NCBI GenBank assembly: GCA_002701295.1 | Contig: NZUJ01000127.1 | Location: 1 to 64,000, forward strand | Direction: 5' to 3' | Length of the DNA: 64,000 nt | DNA from: Ponticaulis sp. | GTDB lineage: Bacteria > Pseudomonadota > Alphaproteobacteria > Caulobacterales > Hyphomonadaceae | In this document: positions 28,428 through 37,919 of the stretch, piece by piece | Layout: the number at the start of each line of letters is the position of its first letter | Position numbering within the stretch: position 1 is the stretch's first letter | Program-made: the position numbers and the translations under genes | The notes under the pieces: model-generated | What the model was told of the DNA's origin: nothing | Seen by the model: only the letters and a program-made list of their open reading frames with translations | The model's database searches: none

Positions 28428-28856
28428 CTATTTTTCACTGGATCGCGTGAACATCTGGCCAATGTAGTTTCGAGCAACAAACAACCACGGTATGGCGATC
28501 GCATCGATCGCTACGCCGATGGCATTGGCCTGAAGCAATTCGAGCATTTCCGCGCTCATGGTTTCTTTGTTCAGGTGAGGCAGACCAACCGCCAATATCC
28601 AGATTAACTTGTACAAAAATTGAATGAGCAGGATCGGCAGCATCTTCACCGGAAACCGCAATCCAATCAGGGCCAATAGGGTAAGCGCCCCCCAGAAAGC
28701 GTAGGCAACGCCTTCTGTAGGTTCGAATTCACCGCGGAACTGAAACAGAGTTGGCCAGACCGTGAGTCCAAACAGAATTCCTGTCAGCGCGTATGGAATA
28801 CGCATGACAATGAGCCGCAGACTGGATAGCCCGTATTGGTTGTTTGATTTTAGCAT
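28428..28856 (-). CDS. Multi-pass membrane protein of unknown function
   Basis: The 142-residue protein has about four hydrophobic helices: IPYALTGILFGLTVWPTLF, AYAFWGALTLLALIGL, LPILLIQFLYKLIWILAVGL, and AIGVAIDAIAIPWLFVA. It lacks known domain motifs. The ATG at 28856 is chosen because GGAGGGG precedes it by 5 nt. It converges tail to tail with yebC (10-bp gap), so it is not part of that operon. Confidence 0.75.
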   Translation of the reverse strand: MLKSNNQYGLSSLRLIVMRIPYALTGILFGLTVWPTLFQFRGEFEPTEGVAYAFWGALTLLALIGLRFPVKMLPILLIQFLYKLIWILAVGLPHLNKETMSAEMLELLQANAIGVAIDAIAIPWLFVARNYIGQMFTRSSEK

Positions 28857-28900
28857 CTCATCCCCTCCGAACGCTAAGTTTTCCATTACACGTCAAATCC

Positions 28901-28917
28901 ATATTGTTAATCAATAT
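28901..28917. promoter_or_regulatory. AT-rich inverted repeat in a divergent promoter region
   Basis: ATATTG-TTAAT-CAATAT is a 6-bp-arm inverted repeat 45 nt upstream of the membrane protein gene and 160 nt upstream of the PP2C gene. It resembles a CRP/FNR-type dyad only loosely. The remainder of 28857-29077 shows no gene. Confidence 0.3.
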
Positions 28918-29077
28918 ATTTTTACAAATTCGATAATTGTAGATTGCAATGGGATTACCCAATGCTCATTCAGACTGGCATCGGCCAATCGATCCCCTTC
29001 TCTCCATCAGTCTTTGCAAAGCCCAGCCAAACGCGTAGTGAGACGGTCATCAGACCGATCTCTCTTCAGGGCCATCC

Positions 29078-29938
29078 ATGCTGCGCATATCCATTCTCGA
29101 AACCATCAACTGGCCCGGCGCGGACCTCACCGGAAAGCGCAAACTGACCGGCGATGACCGATTCGGATTTGATGAAACAATCGGCACGGCCTGGGTCATG
29201 GATGGCGCGACCGATCTCGGCCCCTTTCGAATCTTCGAAACTGACGAAAGCGACGCGGCCTGGATCGCGCAGGCATTGACCGACGCTCTCATGTTCTCCC
29301 CGCCGGCACCGGACGAAGACATCACCCCCTATTTCTCCCGCGTCCTCAAAGACGTCAGAGACAAAGCCGAACAGGCATCCCGTGTTGAAATCGACGCCGC
29401 GCCGAAAAGCGTCTGGCCAATCGCGTCCGGTATGTGGATGCGTTTTCGAGATGGCAAAACCGAGTTTGCATGGCTTGGCGATTGCGTCGCGCTGATCCTG
29501 CCACCTGAAGCGCCGCTTGAAATTCTGACCAAACATGACCAGTCAGACCTCGAAACCCGCACATCGCGAGAACTCAACGCCATGGCGCCGGAAGATCGCC
29601 TTGAAGGCCTGCGCAAAATCCGCGAAACCCAGAACACTGAGCCAGATCACGCCCTGTTCGGGCTCTCGCCTCATGCTGTCGATAATCTCGAAATCGCTGT
29701 CCGTGATTTACCTGTCGGGACAACCGTTTTCCTCATGTCCGATGGGCTGTGGCGCGTGGTTGATCCCTATCAGATGATGACAGCAGATGAGATGATGACC
29801 ACCGTTCTGGACTATGGCCTCGTGCCGCTCATGCGCCAGATGCGCGCCTTCGAAAACGGTGATGACCAGGATGCCTCCACACGCATCAAAAAGACCGACG
29901 ACGCCAGCGGGGTACTGCTCAGGGTCATCGAAACATAA
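29078..29938 (+). CDS. PP2C-like serine/threonine protein phosphatase
   Basis: The 286-residue soluble protein has the PP2C metal-site motifs in order: TGDDRFGF (Asp26-Asp27), WVMDGATDLGPF (Asp42-Gly43), FAWLGDCVALIL, FLMSDGLWRVV and KTDDASGVLL. These Asp residues coordinate the Mn/Mg pair. The middle is divergent from eukaryote-like PP2Cs. No kinase or anti-sigma partner lies beside it; the next gene is a chemoreceptor on the same strand, 93 nt downstream. Its stop codon lies inside the recurring ATAAACACGTTTAT palindrome. Confidence 0.85.
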   Translation: MLRISILETINWPGADLTGKRKLTGDDRFGFDETIGTAWVMDGATDLGPFRIFETDESDAAWIAQALTDALMFSPPAPDEDITPYFSRVLKDVRDKAEQASRVEIDAAPKSVWPIASGMWMRFRDGKTEFAWLGDCVALILPPEAPLEILTKHDQSDLETRTSRELNAMAPEDRLEGLRKIRETQNTEPDHALFGLSPHAVDNLEIAVRDLPVGTTVFLMSDGLWRVVDPYQMMTADEMMTTVLDYGLVPLMRQMRAFENGDDQDASTRIKKTDDASGVLLRVIET

Positions 29939-29948
29939 ACACGTTTAT
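29935..29948 (+). promoter_or_regulatory. Copy 3 of the recurring palindrome (ATAAACACGTTTAT)
   Basis: The motif overlaps the PP2C stop and lies 83 nt before the GTG of the third chemoreceptor. It differs from copy 2 only at the central base (R = A or G). Confidence 0.5.
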
Positions 29949-30031
29949 ACGAACTGTCTGAAAAAACACAGAAATTTAAGACGTCTGCGCTAGTCTTCCG
30001 GGAAAATAAAATCCTTCGGGGGGTATGTTCC

Positions 30032-31690
30032 GTGCGTAAACTCAGTACGTCGTCACAGCTGGCTTTGATTGGGCTCGCCAGCATCGTCTCACTCTTTCTT
30101 GTCATCTCAGGCATGACCTGGTTCGCCTATAATCAGGAAGTCGAAAGCAAGAAGGCTGAACTCAAAAGTCTGGTTGAATCCACGAGTTCGCTGGTTGAGA
30201 GCGCACGTGAATCCGGCATGGAAGACCCGGGCTCAGTGATCCGCCCCCTCCGCTATCAGGGCACAGAATATTTCTTCATCATCGATACCAATGGTATCAT
30301 GGTGTCCCACCCGATCCGCCCGGAACTCAATGGCACGGACCTGCGTGTTCCTGATGCCAAGGGAAACAATTATTTTCAGGAAATGATCGACGTGGCCATG
30401 GCAAACCCTGATGGGGGTTATGTCCATTATGAATGGGCCAAGCCAACTGCGGCCAGCCCGGACGACCTGTCCCCTAAAATCAGCTTCGTTCAGATGATGA
30501 ATGGTGGCGACTGGATCGTTGGAACGGGCGTCTATGTCGACGATCTGCAGGCCATGCTTGTTCAGTATCTGATAGTGGCGGCTGCAGCGCTTTTGCTCAT
30601 TGGCGGTCTGTTATACCTGATCATTCGTCAGGCATCGAAATCCATCACCCAGCCGATCAATGCGCTTTGCGACACCATGACGTCACTTTCGCAGGGGGAT
30701 ACCGCCGTTGAGGTCAGCTCAACCGAACGGACTGACGAAATCGGCAAAATGGCCAAAGCGGTGGAAACCTTTAAAACCGGCCTGATTGAACGGGCTCAGC
30801 TGGAAGCCGATCGCGATCGCACCAATCAGGAAAAGGCTGATCGCCAGTCCCGCATTGAGACCATGATCGCCGATTTCAGAGGCGAAGCGCAGCAGCTAAT
30901 CGCCGATGTGACCCGGAATGTGTCTCTTTTGAAAGACACCGCAGGTCAGGTCGACAGCCTCGCCCGCGAAACCACAAACAACGCGTCAAATGCGGCCAGC
31001 GCCACTGAAAAAGCCTATCACAACGTAGAAACCGTGGCCGCTGCCTCGGAAGAGCTGTCTGCCTCTGTCACTGAGATCATCCAGTCTATCTCTACCGCCA
31101 ATGCGTCGGTCGAGGAATCCGCCACCGTCACCACAGACACGACGGCACATGTCAGCGAGCTGGCTCTGGCGGTGTCCAAGATTGGTGATGTCGTGACCCT
31201 GATTTCGGATATCGCCGAACAGACAAACCTTCTTGCGCTGAACGCCACGATCGAAGCCGCACGCGCGGGTGAAGCGGGTCGCGGCTTTGCCGTTGTTGCA
31301 TCCGAAGTGAAGCAGCTTGCCAGCCAGACAGCACGCGCGACCGAGGAAATCACCTCACAGATCGGCGCGGTTCAGAACTCGACCAATGTGGCTGTGTCCT
31401 CGATCGAGCAAATCTCTGTCGTGATGCAGAAAGTTTCCGAAACCATGTCTCTCATCGCGACATCAGCCGAACAACAAGGCAGTGCCACGTCGGAGATCAG
31501 CCAGAATGCGCAAATGGCTGCAGGCGTCACGCGCGATGTTGTCGGCAATGCCGAGTCAGTCGTCAGCATGGCCCAGCAGTCAAATGGTGCCGCAGCCTCC
31601 GTTATGTCAGTGGCAGATCAATTGACCAACGCGTCCAGCGATCTTGAGACACGTGTGAACGACTTCCTTCAGAGAATGTCCGCAGCCTGA
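30032..31690 (+). CDS. Methyl-accepting chemotaxis protein with single Cache sensor
   Basis: The 552-residue receptor starts at a GTG preceded by GGGGGG. TM1 lies at about residues 9-30. The short periplasmic sensor is a single Cache (sCache_2-like) domain with [20 protein letters not shown] and [16 protein letters not shown]2 is at about 180-200, then HAMP and the signalling domain with [20 protein letters not shown]. It ends [10 protein letters not shown]. sCache receptors of this type often sense small organic acids, but no ligand is assignable. No che genes are in the window. Confidence 0.95.
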   Translation: MRKLSTSSQLALIGLASIVSLFLVISGMTWFAYNQEVESKKAELKSLVESTSSLVESARESGMEDPGSVIRPLRYQGTEYFFIIDTNGIMVSHPIRPELNGTDLRVPDAKGNNYFQEMIDVAMANPDGGYVHYEWAKPTAASPDDLSPKISFVQMMNGGDWIVGTGVYVDDLQAMLVQYLIVAAAALLLIGGLLYLIIRQASKSITQPINALCDTMTSLSQGDTAVEVSSTERTDEIGKMAKAVETFKTGLIERAQLEADRDRTNQEKADRQSRIETMIADFRGEAQQLIADVTRNVSLLKDTAGQVDSLARETTNNASNAASATEKAYHNVETVAAASEELSASVTEIIQSISTANASVEESATVTTDTTAHVSELALAVSKIGDVVTLISDIAEQTNLLALNATIEAARAGEAGRGFAVVASEVKQLASQTARATEEITSQIGAVQNSTNVAVSSIEQISVVMQKVSETMSLIATSAEQQGSATSEISQNAQMAAGVTRDVVGNAESVVSMAQQSNGAAASVMSVADQLTNASSDLETRVNDFLQRMSAA

Positions 31691-31708
31691 TACATACACG
31701 TTCTGAAA

Positions 31709-31748
31709 TTTGAGGTCGGATATCAGAATCTGAAGACCTGACCTCAAA
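31709..31748. other. Inverted repeat downstream of the third chemoreceptor
   Basis: TTTGAGGTC (31709-31717) and GACCTCAAA (31740-31748) form a perfect 9-bp stem with a 22-nt loop. A second possible pairing uses GTCGGAT and ATCCGAC across the same region, sharing the GTC, so the two folds exclude each other. No T-run follows. It may be a weak terminator or a regulatory site for the lipoprotein gene at 31796. Confidence 0.4.
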
Positions 31749-31795
31749 TCCGACATGATTGTCCGCTGAATTCTCTACATTATCAGGGGACAATC

Positions 31796-32506
31796 ATGAC
31801 ACTTCGCAAAACGACACTCGGTTTTTACTGCCTGACGACAGCTCTGCTGTCAGCTTGCGGAACGGGTACGGCCGCAACAAGCGGCCTGCCGCCAACCTTC
31901 GACACAATCTGTCTTGCATCACCATTGGACCGTGAGTGCCGGGTCGTCGCCTCCGCCAGATCCCAAATGAATGATCTGCCCCCCATCGCCCTGCAAGTTC
32001 AGGCCGGCTCATCAGAACAGGCAGGCGTCGGCGGCGGCGTAGTCGTCTATCAGGACGCTGGCGAAGGTTGGGAACAACTAGCCGCCTCGTTTGATGGCTA
32101 CTGGTACGACTATCCAACCTTCGCAGACCTGGAGGAAGGCGTTCTGATGCATATTGCGGGCGTTCGCCCCGGCACAGGGTCAGGCAATGCGGATCTCGCC
32201 TTCTATGCGCTTTATGCCGAAGAAGACGCTCCGCTGCACAGCTGGCAGCCGGTCGACATCACCAGCTGGCGGGACACCATTGGCGAGCATCTGCCCGAAG
32301 GCCTCGAAATCTGGAAAGGCGTTGATTTTGACATGGGTGACTGGACCACCAGATGGCTGACGGCCAGCACCTACCTCTGGAAAGCCGAGACCGACGCCAA
32401 TTGCTGCCCGACCGGCGGGCGAGCGACCATCCATTTTGCGCTGGAGGACAACGTCATCAAAATCGACCATGTGGAATATGATCCAACCATGCCGGACGAG
32501 TACTGA
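31796..32506 (+). CDS. Lipoprotein of unknown function
   Basis: The 236-residue protein has a lipoprotein signal peptide (FYCLTTALLSACGTG, lipobox LSAC). The mature part is acidic with many aromatic residues. A C-terminal module reads LWKAETDANCCPTGGRATIH followed by an extended beta-like tail. The Cys pair in ANCCPTGG looks conserved-motif-like and may form a disulfide. No established family is recognised. GGGGAC precedes the ATG by a few bases. It is convergent with the UbiH-type gene. Confidence 0.75.
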   Translation: MTLRKTTLGFYCLTTALLSACGTGTAATSGLPPTFDTICLASPLDRECRVVASARSQMNDLPPIALQVQAGSSEQAGVGGGVVVYQDAGEGWEQLAASFDGYWYDYPTFADLEEGVLMHIAGVRPGTGSGNADLAFYALYAEEDAPLHSWQPVDITSWRDTIGEHLPEGLEIWKGVDFDMGDWTTRWLTASTYLWKAETDANCCPTGGRATIHFALEDNVIKIDHVEYDPTMPDEY

Positions 32507-32522
32507 TCAGGCCTTTTCCCAG

Positions 32523-33773
32523 TCAGCCAAGCGCACTCAACGGCTGACCACGAACCAATGCAGGCAGCCCCGGTTGATCGGCGCTCGCCTGTGCAGCCAG
32601 GGCTCTTCGCAGCGGCGCAATCGCCGTCCCGGCGCTCAGTGCCAGGCGCTTGAACGGCGTCAACAAAGGATTGCTGTTCGAAAATGCCCGGTTGATGCCA
32701 TCCATGGCAAGCGCCGTCGACACGCCATCAAACCGGCGCCACTGCTGATAGGTTTCGAGCCGCGAACCATCCGCAAGCGAGAGACCAAGCTTGCGGCTTT
32801 CACACAGAATTTCCACCAGTGCGGCGATATCTTTGAGGCCGAGATTGAACCCTTGACCCGCCAAAGGATTCACGCGCCGCACTGCATCACCGACCAGAGC
32901 CACGCGATCGGCAATAAGTGTCTCAGCCAGACGCAGGCGCAGCGGATAGGCCAGTGGGTCACGCAGTACTTTCATCGGCCCGGCCAGGTGTCCAAACCGG
33001 CCGTTGATCTCTGCTTCGAGCTCTTCGCGGGAGAGTTTTGCTGTCGCAAGGCCAGCGGCCTCGTTTCGGAACCAGGCGAGGTTTCCGCGATTTTCAGTGA
33101 GCGGCAGAACCGCGAACGGCCCCTCTTCCTGAAACCATTGCCGCGCCGCCCCATGATGCGGTTGGTCAAGCTGCAGTGTCACCGCCACAACGGCTTGTTC
33201 ATAGCTCCAGCCAATGGTGCGAATGCCGGCGAGATCACGAATGGCGCTCCCGACACCGTCCGCGCCGATCACCAGATCAGCCTGCAGCTCGGTCCCATCA
33301 TCCAGCGTCACACGAGCGCAATCTGGCCCCGTTGCTAGCGCGGTGACAGAGTTGGGCGCGTAGAGCTTGATAGCCTCACATTGCTGAACACGCTCCCGGA
33401 TTGCGTTGTTCAGAAGGTCGACTTCAATCATATAGCCAAGCGGTTCGCCGCGGTCGCTATCTGGCAAATCATCGACGCCAAACAGGCTCGCTGCCGGGGG
33501 CAGAACGCCGTTTGCATCATGTGCTTCCATAGAGAGAAGCGGTTCGGCCTCATCGATAAGCTTCTGGGCCACACCGGCCGCTTCAAGCACCCGCCAGGCG
33601 CCCCGAACCAAGGCAAAAGCGCGGCTATCCGGAAGGAAAGGCAGGGTCGGATCCCGCGTATCAACAAGGCTCACATCGAAGCCGAGCTCTGATAAAAGAA
33701 TGCCCAGCACGCCACCACTCGATCCACCACCAACGATAAGAATCTGCGATTTTTGCGGTATAGTTGTGGGCAT
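32523..33773 (-). CDS. UbiH/UbiF/COQ6-family FAD-dependent hydroxylase (ubiquinone biosynthesis)
   Basis: The 416-residue flavoprotein has the FAD dinucleotide motif ILIVGGGSSGGVLGILLSEL, the DG motif LVIGADGVGSAIRDLAG, and ALVGDAVRRVNPLAGQGFNL with LGLKDIAALVEIL. These match the ring hydroxylases of ubiquinone synthesis; which position it hydroxylates cannot be told. TGGAGGGATAA gives a strong ribosome site just before the ATG. No other ubi genes are near. The 229-bp region to amtB holds only a 60-codon frame of doubtful coding value ending at the UbiH start. Confidence 0.9.
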   Translation of the reverse strand: MPTTIPQKSQILIVGGGSSGGVLGILLSELGFDVSLVDTRDPTLPFLPDSRAFALVRGAWRVLEAAGVAQKLIDEAEPLLSMEAHDANGVLPPAASLFGVDDLPDSDRGEPLGYMIEVDLLNNAIRERVQQCEAIKLYAPNSVTALATGPDCARVTLDDGTELQADLVIGADGVGSAIRDLAGIRTIGWSYEQAVVAVTLQLDQPHHGAARQWFQEEGPFAVLPLTENRGNLAWFRNEAAGLATAKLSREELEAEINGRFGHLAGPMKVLRDPLAYPLRLRLAETLIADRVALVGDAVRRVNPLAGQGFNLGLKDIAALVEILCESRKLGLSLADGSRLETYQQWRRFDGVSTALAMDGINRAFSNSNPLLTPFKRLALSAGTAIAPLRRALAAQASADQPGLPALVRGQPLSALG

Positions 33774-34002
33774 TTATCCCTCCAATCTCTGTTTTTCCAT
33801 ATAGGAACGGAAGATTTTTGCGTCTAGCGCTGCAAGCCTTTTGGGCGTTTTTACCGCAGCCTGCTCAGATGGTAACCAGTTTGCTAAGATCATTCTCCAG
33901 TTGTTCCAAGACACTTCGATGACGCTCCCGCGTTTGCCAGATTGCGTCCCGAGCAAGTGGGTCAGAGTCCGCTTTGCCTGACTATAGATTGGGGAAATTT
34001 AT

Positions 34003-35313
34003 ATGAATAACTCTGTTTGGAAATGGGCGGCCCGGTCAGCCGGCGCAGCCATTCTGGGCGGGCTGTCGCTAACGGGCGCAGCAGTCGCACAGGAAGCATC
34101 GGCCGTTTCGGCCTATGTCGATAACTCTTACCTCTTCCTGATTTCAGGTATGGTCGTCATGTTCATGGCTGCCGGTTTCTGTATGCTGGAAGTGGGCATG
34201 GTTCGCTCAAAGAACGGTGCGACTCAGGCAGTCAAAAACGTGATGCTCTATTCTGTCGCTGGCATCATGGTGTACATTTGCGGCTACAACATGATCTACC
34301 CGGCCGAAACCTGGGCTGTAGAAGGCGTTTTGGCCATGCCAAAATTCTTCTGGGAACAGGGCCCGCTCGACGAAATGCAGGGCGATTACTCCGCTGCGTC
34401 TGACTGGTTCTTCCAGATGGTGTTCGTCGCAACAGCTGCCTCTATCGTTTCCGGTACGGTCGCTGAGCGTATCAAGATCCTTCCTTTCATGATCTTCGTG
34501 GTTATCCTCACCGGCTTCATCTACCCGATCCAGGCTAGCTGGCAGTGGGGCGGCGGCTGGCTCGCTGAAGACATCGGCTTCTCTGACTTCGCTGGGTCTA
34601 CGCTGGTTCACTCTACGGGTGGCTGGGCAGCTATCGTTGGTGCACTCATCCTCGGTCCACGTACTGGCAAATATGTCGACGGCAAGGTTAACCCAATGCC
34701 GGGCTCCAACATTCCGCTCGCAGCTCTGGGTACGTTCATCCTGTGGCTCGGCTGGTTTGGCTTCAACGGCGGTTCTGAGCTGGTTGCTGGCGATCCAACA
34801 GCGATCAACGACGTCTCGACCATCTTTGCGAATACAAACCTCGCAGCTGCTGGTGGTGTTGTTGCTGCAGCGATCCTCTGCCCGATCTTCTTCAAGAAGA
34901 TGGACCCAACAATCGTCATGAACGGCGCTATCGGTGGTCTGGTTGCCATCACAGCTGAGCCTCTGGCTCCAGCTCTGTGGGAATCAATCATCATCGGTGC
35001 TGTTGGTGGTGCGATCATCGTCTTCACAGTTCCACTTCTCGACAAACTGAAAATCGACGACGTTGTCGGCGCAATCCCTGCTCACCTGTTCGCAGGTATC
35101 TGGGGTACGCTGATCGTGGCCTGGAACGGTGGCGACCTCGTTGCTCAGATCATCGGTATTGTCTCTATCGGCGCATTCGTCATCGTGACGTCTACGATTG
35201 TCTGGCTGGTTCTTAAGTACACAATCGGCATCCGTACGTCCGAAGAAGAAGAACTCGAAGGTCTCGACAAATACGAGCTGGGTGTCGAAGCCTACCCTGA
35301 ATTCACTAAGTAA
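34003..35313 (+). CDS. amtB: Ammonium transporter, Amt family
   Basis: The 436-residue protein has a signal peptide (cleavage near GAAVAQEAS) and eleven TM helices. The pore residues are present: LVHSTGGWAAIVGALI and IPAHLFAGIWGTL carry the twin His, and GWFGFNGGS is the family motif. A GGGGAA ribosome site is present. Amt channels conduct ammonium and are normally gated by a PII protein (GlnK), whose gene usually precedes amtB; none is here, so the cognate PII gene must be elsewhere. A strong terminator follows. Codon choice differs slightly from its neighbours, as in highly expressed genes. Confidence 0.97.
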   Translation: MNNSVWKWAARSAGAAILGGLSLTGAAVAQEASAVSAYVDNSYLFLISGMVVMFMAAGFCMLEVGMVRSKNGATQAVKNVMLYSVAGIMVYICGYNMIYPAETWAVEGVLAMPKFFWEQGPLDEMQGDYSAASDWFFQMVFVATAASIVSGTVAERIKILPFMIFVVILTGFIYPIQASWQWGGGWLAEDIGFSDFAGSTLVHSTGGWAAIVGALILGPRTGKYVDGKVNPMPGSNIPLAALGTFILWLGWFGFNGGSELVAGDPTAINDVSTIFANTNLAAAGGVVAAAILCPIFFKKMDPTIVMNGAIGGLVAITAEPLAPALWESIIIGAVGGAIIVFTVPLLDKLKIDDVVGAIPAHLFAGIWGTLIVAWNGGDLVAQIIGIVSIGAFVIVTSTIVWLVLKYTIGIRTSEEEELEGLDKYELGVEAYPEFTK

Positions 35314-35338
35314 TTCAGAGCTTTCATCTGAACATCAG

Positions 35339-35370
35339 CCCCGGGCCAGCAATGGCCCGGGGTTTTCTTT
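35339..35370 (+). terminator. Rho-independent terminator of amtB
   Basis: CCCCGGGCC and GGCCCGGGG form a perfect 9-bp stem around AGCAAT, followed by TTTTCTTT. Confidence 0.95.
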
Positions 35371-35483
35371 ACGAAAAATGTCACAGATTCCTCCATTTTT
35401 TTGCCATACGTTTCCTCGTCATTAAGCAAGAACGGGCAATTTCGGCGTAAAACAACACTCCAGAGCCGCCGGGTTTTGCCAGA

Positions 35484-37913
35484 ATGACAACCTCAACCAC
35501 TGCCTCTTTGCGTATGACCGACACATCATCCAGACTTTCAGGAGAGCCCGTCTGGCGGATCATTACCGGCTTCGCGATCTTCGCGTTCGGCGTCTTTCTG
35601 TGCGGTGCGATCAGCACATACAATCCGCAGGACCCGAGCCTGAATGCGGCAACAGATCTGGAAGTCACCAATCTCTTTGGCCCGATCGGCGCCGCAACCG
35701 CAGACCTCATGAACCAGATGCTCGGCTGGAGCGCCATGCTCGCTGCATTTCTCGTTCTGTCAGCAGGCTTGAAACGCATGCTGTTGATTGGCGTATCGGA
35801 TGCGGGGAAATGGGGCCTGGGCGTGCTTGCCGTTCTCTGCGCTGCAATATGTTTTGCCAGCTGGCCAGTTCCGAAAACATGGATCCTTGCCTCATCGCTC
35901 GGCGGCGTCATCGGCGATGCGCTCTACACGCTGGCTGTCATTCCTTTCAAGGCACTGCAATTACCATCCCCCAACCTCTTTGCAGGCCTTCTGGCTGGCG
36001 CGAGCGGATTCATCCTTCTGTGCCGGGCATCCAATATCGGCAATCAGGACCTCAACTATCTGGCGCGACTTTTCTGGCGCACTCTGAAAAGCCTGACGCG
36101 CATTCTGCTTCTGCCATTCCGTCCGGTAGGCCGGGCGGCGTCAGGTGGTCTGGTCAGTGGTATTGAACGCCTCAAACACTGGGTCGCGGGCCTCTTCACC
36201 CGTCGTGAGCGCGCCTCTGCTTATGACGCAGCTGAATACGGACCTTCGCCAGAACAGGATATTGGCTATTTCGATTATTCAGACCGTGAGCCACCCCCAG
36301 CCAAGCCCGCCGCCAAACCAGCCAGCAAGCCTGCTCCACCAAAAATGGATGAAGGTCCGCGCCCCAAGCGCCGGATGCAAAAAGAGAAAGCTGCGCCACG
36401 GGTCAATCGCGCTGGCCTGCCATCGCTCGACCTGCTTGTTACGCCGCCTGAGCGCTCCTCTGGCGTGGATGAAGATCAGCTTCTTGAGCGCGCCGATCAC
36501 CTCATGCGCATCCTCAACGAGTTCGGCGTCAAGGGCCGTATCTCGCACGTCCGTCCCGGCCCAGTTGTCACATTGTTCGAGCTCGAGCCTGCTGCAGGCG
36601 TGAAATCGTCACGCGTGATCGCTCTGGCTGACGACGTGGCCCGCTCGATGAGCGCTGTCAGCGCGCGGATCGCCGTTGTGCCTGGCAAGAATGCGATTGG
36701 TATCGAACTGCCGAATGAGGGCCGCGAGACAGTTTATCTTCGCACTCTGTTGGAAAGTCCGTCTTTCTCCTCTGGCAAGCAAAGCCTGCCCATGGCGCTC
36801 GGAGAAGACATTGGCGGCGAACCGGTCTGTGCCGACCTCGCTAAAATGCCTCACCTTCTGATCGCGGGTACCACGGGTTCGGGCAAATCCGTCGGCATCA
36901 ACGCCATGATCCTGTCACTCATGTACAAGCTGCCACCTGAGAAGTGCCGCTTCATCATGGTCGATCCAAAAATGCTGGAACTCTCCATCTATGAAGGCAT
37001 TCCGCACCTCTTGTCGCCGGTGGTTATCGACCCGAAGAAAGCCGTAACCGCGCTCAAATGGGCCGTGCGCGAGATGGAAAGCCGCTATGAGATGATGTCT
37101 AAAGCGGGCGTCCGGAACCTCGCGGGCTTCAATGAAAAGGTCGAAGAACTCAAGCGCACTGGTGGCCGCCTGACCAAGCAGGTCCAGACCGGGTTCGAGG
37201 CCGACACAGGCCGCCCTGTCTACGAGACCGAGGAAATCCCACTCGAACATGTTCCAAACATCGTCATCGTTATCGATGAGATGGCTGACCTGATGATGGT
37301 TGCGGGCAAAGAGATTGAAGCCTGCATTCAGCGCCTCGCGCAAATGGCGCGTGCCGCGGGTATTCACCTCATCACCGCCACCCAGCGTCCGTCGGTCGAC
37401 GTTATCACCGGTACGATCAAGGCGAACTTCCCGACCCGCATCTCTTATATGGTCTCGTCCAAGATCGACTCCCGCACGATTCTGAACGAACAGGGCGCTG
37501 AGCAACTCCTCGGCATGGGTGACCTTCTCTACATGGCCTCCGGCGGCAAGATCAAACGCCTGCATGGCCCGTTCGTCTCAGATGAAGAAGTCGGCCAGAT
37601 CGTGGACTTCCTGAAATCCACTGGTGAACCGGACTATCAGACCGACATTACCGAAGAACCAGACGACGCGCCGGAGAGCCCCGTCATGGATGCCATGCTC
37701 GGCGGCAATGACGAGAATGACCTTCTGCAGCAAGCCATTCAGGTGGTCGTTCGCGATGGCCGCGCCTCAACCTCTTACGTTCAACGTCGCCTGAAGATCG
37801 GTTATAACCGCGCGGCCTCTCTGATCGAAGAGATGGAGGATATGGGTATCATCTCTGCGCCGAACCATGCGGGCAAACGCGAGATCCTAAAGAAGAAGGA
37901 TGGTGAGGACTAA
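35484..37913 (+). CDS. ftsK: DNA translocase FtsK
   Basis: The 809-residue protein has four TM helices in its first 200 residues, a Pro/Ala/Lys-rich linker (about 265-310) and the FtsK motor. Walker A is LIAGTTGSGKSVGIN near residue 460 and Walker B is IVIVIDEMADLMM near 592, followed by ITATQRPSVDVITGTIKANF. A C-terminal winged-helix gamma domain (TSYVQRRLKIGYNRAASLIE) reads orienting DNA sequences. It pumps the terminus through the septum and activates XerCD. The start could also be the ATG ten codons inward. Confidence 0.97.
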   Translation: MTTSTTASLRMTDTSSRLSGEPVWRIITGFAIFAFGVFLCGAISTYNPQDPSLNAATDLEVTNLFGPIGAATADLMNQMLGWSAMLAAFLVLSAGLKRMLLIGVSDAGKWGLGVLAVLCAAICFASWPVPKTWILASSLGGVIGDALYTLAVIPFKALQLPSPNLFAGLLAGASGFILLCRASNIGNQDLNYLARLFWRTLKSLTRILLLPFRPVGRAASGGLVSGIERLKHWVAGLFTRRERASAYDAAEYGPSPEQDIGYFDYSDREPPPAKPAAKPASKPAPPKMDEGPRPKRRMQKEKAAPRVNRAGLPSLDLLVTPPERSSGVDEDQLLERADHLMRILNEFGVKGRISHVRPGPVVTLFELEPAAGVKSSRVIALADDVARSMSAVSARIAVVPGKNAIGIELPNEGRETVYLRTLLESPSFSSGKQSLPMALGEDIGGEPVCADLAKMPHLLIAGTTGSGKSVGINAMILSLMYKLPPEKCRFIMVDPKMLELSIYEGIPHLLSPVVIDPKKAVTALKWAVREMESRYEMMSKAGVRNLAGFNEKVEELKRTGGRLTKQVQTGFEADTGRPVYETEEIPLEHVPNIVIVIDEMADLMMVAGKEIEACIQRLAQMARAAGIHLITATQRPSVDVITGTIKANFPTRISYMVSSKIDSRTILNEQGAEQLLGMGDLLYMASGGKIKRLHGPFVSDEEVGQIVDFLKSTGEPDYQTDITEEPDDAPESPVMDAMLGGNDENDLLQQAIQVVVRDGRASTSYVQRRLKIGYNRAASLIEEMEDMGIISAPNHAGKREILKKKDGED

Positions 37914-37919
37914 GTGGTC

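Noticed and set aside
33774..33956. A 60-codon leftward frame ending exactly at the UbiH-type gene start.
   Set aside because: It needs a TTG start without a ribosome site; the internal ATG has its purine block too close. It may be a chance frame.
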